Origin: Porphyridium purpureum | Taxonomy: Eukaryota > Rhodophyta > Bangiophyceae > Porphyridiales > Porphyridiaceae | Length of the DNA: 64,000 nucleotides | Assembly: GCA_008690995.1 (NCBI GenBank) | Contig: VRMN01000004.1 | Span: 124,001-188,000 of the forward strand | Direction: 5' to 3' | Shown: in pieces, positions 57,497 to 64,000 of the stretch | Position numbering within the stretch: position 1 is the stretch's first letter | How the letters are laid out: every line of letters begins with the position of its first letter | Notes under the pieces: model-generated | Seen by the model: the letters and a program-made list of their open reading frames with translations, nothing else | The model's database searches: none | What the model was told of the DNA's origin: nothing | Translations under genes and position numbers: made by a program

Positions 57497-57661
57497 TACT
57501 TCTTTTGATTTATATTTAGACTGTGTAGTGTACAGTGATGTGATGACCGTTGGTGGTGAGATATTGGGGAGAAGGGGAGCGGGGGAGTGGTTGGGGCAGA
57601 GAAAGTCGATGGTGGAGAGGCGGTGGAGAACGGGTGTGTGGACAAGAGCAGAGAAGGAGAG

Positions 57662-58801
57662 ATGGCGGCGCAGCAGAGAATGGGGGCGTCCAAGTCTGTG
57701 AAGGACCTGATGGCCAACTTTGAAGACCCTGGCGCGGGATCCACTGCCGGCAGCACCACGGTGCCAAAGCGCGCCGGCTCCGTGTCGCAGACCATGCCAA
57801 TCACATCGTCCAAGAGCGTCAAGGCGCTGGCGGGCTCGCTCGCCGCGGAGAAGATGGTCCCGCCGTCCCCGGGAGCGGCGCGAGGGTCGCGTGAAGCATC
57901 GTCCAAGAAGGTGTGGTCGTACCAGCAGAACAGCCAGAGCGCCAGCAAGGACCTCCAGACAGCATCCGCATCCCAAAAGGAGATCGCCGAGGCGGCTCCG
58001 CGCCAAAAGTCGCTCAAGGAACGCATGAGTGAGCTGGAGCAAGACGCAAACAAGGATCGCGCGCTCTCGTGCGCTCGAGCTTCTGCCCCAGAGATCCCGC
58101 GTGGCAAGTCACTCAATGAGCGGATGGCCGAGTTGAACGCCGGCAAGTCGGGGAAAATGGGCGAGCCACCAGCGGACGCAAAGGAGCAAGCCGCACCACC
58201 TCCACGAGAAATGTCCCTGAAGGAACGCATGGCCGCACTCGAGGCAAACGCTGACCCGGCAAAGCGCGCAGAGCAGGAGCGCGCCGCCGCCGTGGCAGCC
58301 GCGCAGGGCGGGCCAACAAGCGTGAGCGCCCTGACGAGTCGTATGGGCGCATTTCAAGTGGAAGCAGACGGAAGCAGCAAGCCGGGCAAACCGGGCAAAC
58401 CGACGGCGATGCCCGAGGGGCGCAGCATGTCGCTCAAGGAGCGGATGAGCGCTTTCTCCGGAGCCGGACAGGACGCGCAAAAGTATGCCGTCGCTGCGGC
58501 AACTGAAACTGGCATGAAGCCATCAGGAGGATCGGTATCGTCGGCTCGGACTACATACGAGCAGGGTTTGGCGAAATCCCGAGGTGATTCGGGAAAGTTC
58601 AAGCCGCAAGCCGCTGATGGTCCCATATCAGACACGCTAAAGTCACGTGCGTCGGCCTTTTCGCAGCCGTCGGCCACGTCGACATCTTCGTCGGGTCGCG
58701 CCCCCTCTCAAGGAAAGGCCAAGGTGGCGGGAAAAGGTGTGGAGCCGTCGGAAACGGCGAGCGATGACTTCAAGAAGGCGTTCGCGGCGTTTGGAAATTA
58801 G
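57662..58801 (+). CDS. Unknown repeat-bearing, Ser/Ala/Lys-rich protein
   Basis: The ATG at 57662 gives 379 residues; the longer frame begins with a GTG. The protein is low complexity and probably disordered, but it contains a recurring short unit. KSLKERMSELEQ, KSLNERMAELNA, MSLKERMAALEA and MSLKERMSAFSG are spaced 45 to 125 residues apart, and SVKDLMANFED, SVKALAGSLAA and DTLKSRASAFSQ look like diverged copies. The C-terminus is DDFKKAFAAFGN. The unit has the form of an amphipathic helix that could bind a repeated partner, such as a cytoskeletal or coat protein. I do not recognise a family. Ends 64 bases from the convergent SNARE gene. Confidence 0.65.
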   Translation: MAAQQRMGASKSVKDLMANFEDPGAGSTAGSTTVPKRAGSVSQTMPITSSKSVKALAGSLAAEKMVPPSPGAARGSREASSKKVWSYQQNSQSASKDLQTASASQKEIAEAAPRQKSLKERMSELEQDANKDRALSCARASAPEIPRGKSLNERMAELNAGKSGKMGEPPADAKEQAAPPPREMSLKERMAALEANADPAKRAEQERAAAVAAAQGGPTSVSALTSRMGAFQVEADGSSKPGKPGKPTAMPEGRSMSLKERMSAFSGAGQDAQKYAVAAATETGMKPSGGSVSSARTTYEQGLAKSRGDSGKFKPQAADGPISDTLKSRASAFSQPSATSTSSSGRAPSQGKAKVAGKGVEPSETASDDFKKAFAAFGN

Positions 58802-58865
58802 CGCATCGCTACAGCTTGGCTGGAACCCACAAAAGCATACGCTCTTCTTTTCAGCTTTGTATCTG

Positions 58866-59978
58866 TTATAGCACCCAGTGTAGTAAAAGCACGGAGAAAA
58901 TTGCGAACAAAAGTAGTCCGACGATAATGTTTCGAAAGGCGACTCGCGAGGTGGCCATGCGATCTATTTCGTAGTTGGCACGGTCCAGATGTGCGTTCGC
59001 TGCATATGCCATTTTCACGATTCCGTCGACCTGCTCGCTCTGCTCCTGCACTTTGGTCGCCAGCAATTCATTCATGGCAGCAACTTCATTCGCGGTTGTT
59101 TCCACTTGCCGCGCAACATCTAACTCGGAGCGCAGTGCCTCCAAGAGTTCGTCGTTCTGCTCATCCAACGCGTGCACCATCTCGGGTGTCCACGTCTCCT
59201 CATCCAATACCGCCTGCTCGTGTTCATCGTACTCTTGCTGCCTTGCCGAGCGACGACCAGCGACCCTTGCACTGTGTTCCGATTGCTTGCGTTCCTGCTT
59301 TTCTGACTCGAGAACAGACGCCGCTGACACGAGTGAGCCTTGGCCGATCTCCTCCTGGTGCTGTTCACGCTGCGAATTCTGCTGCTCCAGAGTCTCCGCC
59401 GCGTTGCGCAACTTGAGCGAGCGTAACTTCTTGTACAATGAGGATAAGGCATTCAGCCGACTCGCCACGACCTGCACGCCCCCCATGGCCAACATCAACA
59501 CTGCTGCACGCTCGGCGTCCGAGCGGCTCTGCGCGCTAAACGCTTGCGCGGACTTTTTCATACTTTCCAGTTGCAGCACATACTCTTCCATGAATGCGCG
59601 AATGTCCGTCTCGATGCGCCGTGCCTCCTCAGCGTCGCGCGACTCGAGGTAAAGCGCGCTCGACTCCCTGAGCGCTTCGAGTTTAGCCGAGATCTCCGCG
59701 TCCACTTGCGCACATGCGAATAGAAACTTATTCTGCCCATCCGCGTCTTCTGGGTTTTCTGAACCTGCCGTAGAGAGAGACGAGGACGGCCCAAACAGCC
59801 ATACAGGTGGCGGCGGCGGCGGCGCCCCATCATGCGTTCGATGCGGTGACGACTGAATCTTCGCCCCAGCTACGCTTTCCGCAAGCTCTGTGCTTCTCGT
59901 AACGGGCCTGCTCGAGAACCCGAGCATTTCACACAGCTCAGCTCGCCGGTCAAGCCCGATGGCCCGTGTCGGCGGCAT
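58866..59978 (-). CDS. Qa-SNARE, syntaxin-18/SYP81-like
   Basis: The ATG at 59976-59978 gives 370 residues (the frame also opens at a GTG slightly upstream, so a short N-terminal exon could be missing). The layout is that of ER syntaxin-18/Ufe1: a helical N-terminal region (about 80-180) with a long acidic/Gln-rich linker, a SNARE motif at about 276-340 (ALDEQNDELLEALRSELD...EVAAMNELLATKVQEQSEQVDGI) with the zero-layer Gln, and a C-terminal membrane anchor at about 350-370 (FRNIIVGLLLFAIFSVLLLHW) that ends the protein. Syntaxin-18 serves Golgi-to-ER retrograde fusion. Another Qa-SNARE is possible, but the length and late anchor favour this type. Confidence 0.8.
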   Translation of the reverse strand: MPPTRAIGLDRRAELCEMLGFSSRPVTRSTELAESVAGAKIQSSPHRTHDGAPPPPPPVWLFGPSSSLSTAGSENPEDADGQNKFLFACAQVDAEISAKLEALRESSALYLESRDAEEARRIETDIRAFMEEYVLQLESMKKSAQAFSAQSRSDAERAAVLMLAMGGVQVVASRLNALSSLYKKLRSLKLRNAAETLEQQNSQREQHQEEIGQGSLVSAASVLESEKQERKQSEHSARVAGRRSARQQEYDEHEQAVLDEETWTPEMVHALDEQNDELLEALRSELDVARQVETTANEVAAMNELLATKVQEQSEQVDGIVKMAYAANAHLDRANYEIDRMATSRVAFRNIIVGLLLFAIFSVLLLHWVL

Positions 59979-60052
59979 CCTGTCCAATTTGGTCAACACC
60001 GTCACGGCTGGAGCCGCCGAGTCGCCCTTAAAAAGACAAAAGGATTATTTCC

Positions 60053-60330
60053 TTAAACCTGGTGACTGCATCGTACGTTTACAAGGGAAGATCGTGTTCT
60101 TCTAGGTGCCTTGTTTCTAATAATGATTCGGCCCTTGTGTTGCTGGCTTAATCGACTGGCATCCACAACCACCGATTCCCCAATCAAGATGGCTCGATAT
60201 CCCCCAGATGTTTCGCTTTCACGGATGAGATCGATAAGCGCAGACAGTTTCAACCCTGCATTTCTGCGCCGCGATGGAACTCAGCCCCGTTCAGAACGAG
60301 CAAATCAAATGCGTCGCGCTGATCCATACT
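60053..60330 (-). pseudogene. Probable gene remnant of unknown family
   Basis: Two minus-strand frames follow each other: MDQRDAFDLLVLNGAEFHRG (ATG near 60330) and, one base out of register, LSALIDLIRESETSGGYRAILIGESVVVD. Both look coding and seem to belong together, implying one frameshift around 60255. The remnant may be the tail of the adjacent ankyrin locus. Family not recognised. Confidence 0.3.
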
Positions 60331-60391
60331 GGTAAAAGAGCTCCTCGACGCAACGCGCTAAACGGGAGAGTCCCCGTCCACACTCACACTG

Positions 60392-61090
60392 TCAAGGGGT
60401 ATTCCAAATCGAACGAGCAGCTGACTCATTTTGAATTCCACGCCAGGGCTCCCCCCAACCCTTGAGCTGCACTTGAATGAAGCCGCTTTGTACGACAAGC
60501 TCCAACAAAGTCAAGCTCCGCCCTTCCTCCATGTTCACATTTGCGCCATGTCTCAATAGCCAGCGAGCAGACATATCCAGCGCGTGCTTGACGGTGACAC
60601 CAAGCGACTTCCGCTTGACGTCCCACGAACGTAGATGTTCGTCGACGTTGGTCCCGTGCTCGAGCAGCGCGAGCATACACGCATCGTCATGTTTGGATGC
60701 TGCATACGCGAAGATAGACGAACGTTTGGAATCTTTGGCACCCACGCAAGCGCCCTGTTCCGAGAGCGTCCTTGCGCACTCGGCGTGGCAACCCAGAATC
60801 GCAAATATCAATGCATTCTAGTCGACCGCATCCGCCAAGTTCACATGCGCACCGCGTCGGACTGTTTCAGCGACGCAAGCTCTTCTTCCCGTGCATTGCA
60901 GCGAGCATCAGCGCTATGCGTTGGTCCACATCCTGCCAGTCCACTTCAACGCCGGCGAACAGCAGCCGCACCATTTACCCCGACATGCACGCTCTCAGTC
61001 GCGCTCAGCAAGATGAGCCCGAGCTTCCCGTTCACCGCACGCAGCAATTAGGGCGCCTGCCTGTCTGCCCAAATGAAAAGTCGCCGTCAT
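60392..61090 (-). pseudogene. Decayed ankyrin-repeat gene
   Basis: Ankyrin-type units can be read on the minus strand but across several frames. RIALMLAAMHGKK (about 60905-60945) is followed in a shifted frame by VRRGAHVNLADAVD, then an in-frame TAG where the consensus has Trp (60819-60821), then NALIFAILGCHAECARTLSEQGA, ACMLALLEHGTNVDE and ARWLLRHGANVNMEEGRSLTLLELVVQ. A possible start ATG is at 61086-61088 (MTATFHLGRQAGALIAAC). At least two frameshifts and one stop interrupt it. Ankyrin repeats bind protein partners, and nothing hints at the original function. Sequencing error cannot explain all breaks. Confidence 0.6.
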
Positions 61091-61191
61091 GATCCGAAGA
61101 GACATTTATCGCTCGCCGTCTCACGGGCCTGCGCGAATTTGGCAGCGAGCATCCGAGGAGCACGAGCGGATCAGCAGAGGAACGCGCTGGA

Positions 61192-64000
61192 ATGGGAGGT
61201 GCAGACTTGCTTTCATGGCTCTACGTGCGGGTCGATGAGAGCACAGCCCAGCGTGTAAGTCTGTCGTGTATCATCGCGGCGTTTGTGAATGGCTCAAGTC
61301 CGCTCATCGGTGTGCGTATCGCGCCGAGGCGTCTGCATACGATGTGTCACAGGCGCGCGCATGTCGTAGCGCGGAAAGATTGTGGTGTGGTCTTTAGCTC
61401 GGCTGGGAAAGATGTCGGTGAGGAGAACCGAGCCAAGTACGCCGTATCACAAACTAAAATGCCGCGCAGTATCAAGCAGCGATTGGACGAAATCGAGTTT
61501 CAGATGCTCGGAAGTCGAAAGACAGCTCCATATGGCACGACACACCCGCGGCCGCCGCATCAGCAGACGTTTGCAGGTGAGAATCGCTCTATGCGTCAGC
61601 TAGACGTCCCACCTGGCGCAGCAGGAGGCCAAGAGCTGGAGAGCGATGCGAGCATGGACACAGAGGTGACTCATGAAAACGGGTACGCGCGCGAACTCAA
61701 TGATCCTCTGCGTGTGGCAAATTCTGGTGCGCAGCGCATGCTCGCATTTCAGCAGCTCGAGCAGCTGGTGCGCGATGACAGTGTGGACAGCGTGTCACTT
61801 GCACGATCACTGAAGGTGCTCGTGCGTGCGAGCCGCCTGAGTCGCGGACATGGACGCGCGGTGCACCAATTCTTGGAGAGCAAGAAGTCCAGCAGCTTTC
61901 TGAACACGTGGTACGCGAAAATGATCCCGCATCTGAGTGAGCTTGACTCATTCAGCCTTGTGAGCCTGCTACATTCCTTCGGCGCCCTCCAGATTGCTCC
62001 CAGTCGTGAATTTGTTGCAAAATGGGAGCAAGTCGTACGTGAGACCGGTTCGCTCAATGAACTGGATGAGAAAAGCCTGGCCACTGCTTTTTGGGCCATT
62101 GGGCGAAATCGCACCGCAGCGTATTCCAAGGATATTCTACAAGCGCTGTCGAATCGGTTTGAGAAAGTCAGTGCGCAAGCCTCGGACCAGTGCGTGACTT
62201 TATTCCTTTGGAGTCTGACGCAAGTGATGTTCGTTCCTTCTGCAAGCAATCTAGAAGCGTGGAGTGTCGCCTTCGTACGGAACGCGTCTGTTATGAATGC
62301 CGATGCGCTGACCAAGGTGGTAGACAGCCTTGGCAGGCTGGGGAAGGTAAACGCGGGGTCCTCAGTTGAGGAGCGTGTGATGCCAGTCTGGTTTGCAGCT
62401 TGGGAAGAGACCGTGAGCAAAGACCGTTTTGACGTAATTGACCTATGCGCGTGTCTGAATGCTATATCAAAGTTAGCGATCCGCCCTTCTCCGGAATGGC
62501 TTGAGAAGTGGACGCAGGCTTTCGAACGGCAGGTGCCCACCTCAAAAGTTCGCCAGCGTGAGCTCACGATGTCGTTAAGCGCACTGCATCGTCTGCAAGT
62601 TTCTCCGCCGCCGTCGTTTTTCCGCGCATGGTACGCGGCTTTAGCACGTCACTTGCCGTCTCTCCCGGAGCAGATGGTTGCGTTTGCGTACTGGGGACCC
62701 TGGAAGTACTCATCCGAGTGGCACATCACTCAGCAAGAGTTTGTGGAAGGATTTCAATCCGCGTTCGTGGACATGAGCCCATCTATGAACGCGCAGCAGG
62801 TCTCCGACTGTATTTGGGCGCTTGGGAAGGCCAATATGCAGCCGTCCAGGGCATTCATGGACGCATGGCTGGTGGCGTTTGAGCGAGTGCAAGATAGATG
62901 CAGTGCACAGCAATTATGCGCTATGCTTTGGGCAATGGGTAAGTGCAGTAGGGCCGTGCTTGCACCAGCTGAGCAGGCTTCATTCTTGGACCTGTGGTAC
63001 GCATGTTTTGAGCGCGAAGAGTCAGGCTTCGTCCTGAATTTTTACAGTATGTGCTTGCTTTCTTTCGCACGACTCCAGACTGAAGACGCAGGCGAAGTAT
63101 CTCCTTTGCGGGACTCGTTTGTCAAAGCCTTCGAGGACTGTTTTGTTGCTGAATCGGCATCTATTAACAGCCAAATTCTCGCCAATGTCATGCACGCATG
63201 CGCAAAGCTTCATCTCATGCCGCGAGCAGACATGCTACGAGTCTGGTTTGACCGTTTCGTCGAGCTTGCCGAGACGGATTCTTCGCGAGCCTCCGTCTTT
63301 AAGCCGCAGGAATTAAGCATGCAGTTATGGGGCCTAGCGAAACTGGACATTGACATACGCACAATATATGATCCGACAGCGCCAGCCTTCCTGGACAGCT
63401 GGTGCTCCTGCTTTGAGCGCAACGCGGGTCTTTTTCAAGGTCATCACGTGGCAATCATCATGTGGGCGTTCGCACACTGGAGCCACAGTTTCGACATCAA
63501 ATCTATTCTTCCTGAATCATTTCAAGTCGCGTGGCGCACAGAATGCGCGCGCGCCGCGTCGTCCATGAGTCCCATTTCAGTCTCTCAGACGCTCTGGCCT
63601 TTGGGTCGGCTCGAGGCGGCAACCATGTCCCTCGTTTCGCCACAGCTGATGAACGCGCTTCTCGATGCCTTTGCGCGATGCGTGAAGCGAATGGATTCGC
63701 AAGAGATGGTGAACTCCTTGTGGGGCTGTGCCCGGATGGGACCTCACCTCGATTTCCCGGACACGCTGATGATCGACTGGTTTTATCACGCTTCCAAGAA
63801 CTTGCCGTCGTTCAATCCACACGAGCTTTCGAACAGCTTATACGCACTGGCACGCCTTCAGAGGGCACCAACCGAATCGTTTCTGTCGTTGTGGATGCGC
63901 TGTTTCGCGGTGCGCAAATCTGAATTCAGTGCACAGCACCTTGTACTCGCTCTGTGGGCGCTAGCAACGCTTGAATTTCGCATCTTGCCGGATGATTTTC
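61192..64000 (+). CDS. Large OPR/Tbc2-like helical repeat protein, N-terminal part (runs off window)
   Basis: The frame is open from just after a TGA at 61090-61092 to the window end. The ATG at 61192 is the first; ATG 61459 is an alternative. At least 847 residues are visible. From about 61740 on, degenerate units of roughly 35-75 residues repeat, each with a Leu-Trp-x-Leu/Ala core: LFLWSLTQVMFVPS, IWALGKANMQPS, MLWAMGKCSR, LWGLAKLDID, IIMWAFAHWS, LWGCARMGPHL, LYALARLQRAP, LALWALATLEF. This resembles octotricopeptide (OPR)/Tbc2-type proteins and their RAP/FASTK relatives, which bind organelle RNAs and control plastid gene expression. A RAP domain, if present, would be outside the window. Organelle targeting is inferred. 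Divergent from the ankyrin pseudogene. Confidence 0.72.
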   Translation, partial: MGGADLLSWLYVRVDESTAQRVSLSCIIAAFVNGSSPLIGVRIAPRRLHTMCHRRAHVVARKDCGVVFSSAGKDVGEENRAKYAVSQTKMPRSIKQRLDEIEFQMLGSRKTAPYGTTHPRPPHQQTFAGENRSMRQLDVPPGAAGGQELESDASMDTEVTHENGYARELNDPLRVANSGAQRMLAFQQLEQLVRDDSVDSVSLARSLKVLVRASRLSRGHGRAVHQFLESKKSSSFLNTWYAKMIPHLSELDSFSLVSLLHSFGALQIAPSREFVAKWEQVVRETGSLNELDEKSLATAFWAIGRNRTAAYSKDILQALSNRFEKVSAQASDQCVTLFLWSLTQVMFVPSASNLEAWSVAFVRNASVMNADALTKVVDSLGRLGKVNAGSSVEERVMPVWFAAWEETVSKDRFDVIDLCACLNAISKLAIRPSPEWLEKWTQAFERQVPTSKVRQRELTMSLSALHRLQVSPPPSFFRAWYAALARHLPSLPEQMVAFAYWGPWKYSSEWHITQQEFVEGFQSAFVDMSPSMNAQQVSDCIWALGKANMQPSRAFMDAWLVAFERVQDRCSAQQLCAMLWAMGKCSRAVLAPAEQASFLDLWYACFEREESGFVLNFYSMCLLSFARLQTEDAGEVSPLRDSFVKAFEDCFVAESASINSQILANVMHACAKLHLMPRADMLRVWFDRFVELAETDSSRASVFKPQELSMQLWGLAKLDIDIRTIYDPTAPAFLDSWCSCFERNAGLFQGHHVAIIMWAFAHWSHSFDIKSILPESFQVAWRTECARAASSMSPISVSQTLWPLGRLEAATMSLVSPQLMNALLDAFARCVKRMDSQEMVNSLWGCARMGPHLDFPDTLMIDWFYHASKNLPSFNPHELSNSLYALARLQRAPTESFLSLWMRCFAVRKSEFSAQHLVLALWALATLEFRILPDDF

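Overview
The window looks like nuclear DNA of a unicellular red alga, most likely Porphyridium or a close relative. It encodes a plastid-targeted CpcS/CpeS-type phycobilin lyase (phycobilisomes outside cyanobacteria point to red algae, glaucophytes or cryptophytes), a cytochrome b5-fused front-end fatty acid desaturase of the kind used for arachidonic/eicosapentaenoic acid, plastid ClpS, and ordinary eukaryotic genes (proteasome alpha subunit, XPC/Rad4, RFT1, Qa-SNARE, LSM12). Most genes are single-exon, which fits Porphyridium; one short gene shows a clear GT-AG intron. A tRNA-Pro gene is broken by three introns, two of them outside the anticodon loop, a habit known from the red alga Cyanidioschyzon. 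The species name is inference.

Left arm (1-13.9 kb): RFT1 (cut by the window edge), a TCP11-like protein, proteasome subunit alpha type-4, XPC/Rad4, the triple-intron tRNA-Pro, two small unknown genes, plastid ClpS, an unknown basic protein, and the phycobilin lyase.

Middle (13.9-47.4 kb): one 33.5-kb nest of transposable elements at a single host site. A Merlin DNA transposon (9-bp target duplication GTTGGATGC) came first. Its left terminal repeat was hit by Copia-2 (5-bp duplication GCGGC). The left LTR of Copia-2 was then hit by Copia-1, and Copia-1 was hit by a tandem pair of nearly identical chromodomain Gypsy elements sharing their middle LTR. Separately, Copia-3 (duplication TTGGA) landed inside the right-hand Merlin target duplication, and a Tc1/mariner element (TA) landed in the left LTR of Copia-3. 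The nest sits between two divergent plastid-protein genes that would otherwise be about 0.4 kb apart.

Right arm (47.4-64 kb): a plastid-type S1 RNA-binding protein, the front-end desaturase, a plastid-type NAD(P)-binding protein, a membrane-anchored methyltransferase, a CRT/CLT-type transporter, LSM12 (with a frame jump), a complete Tc1/mariner transposon, a repeat-rich unknown protein, a syntaxin-18-like SNARE, a decayed ankyrin-repeat locus, and the start of a large OPR-like repeat protein that runs off the window.

There is no operon logic; genes act separately. The plastid theme is strong: ClpS, lyase, S1 protein, CLT-type transporter, NAD(P)-binding protein and OPR-like protein are all candidates for plastid import, and four of them begin with a short sequence carrying Phe within the first five residues. 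Several start codons were moved inward to the first ATG because the longest open frames begin at GTG or TTG.
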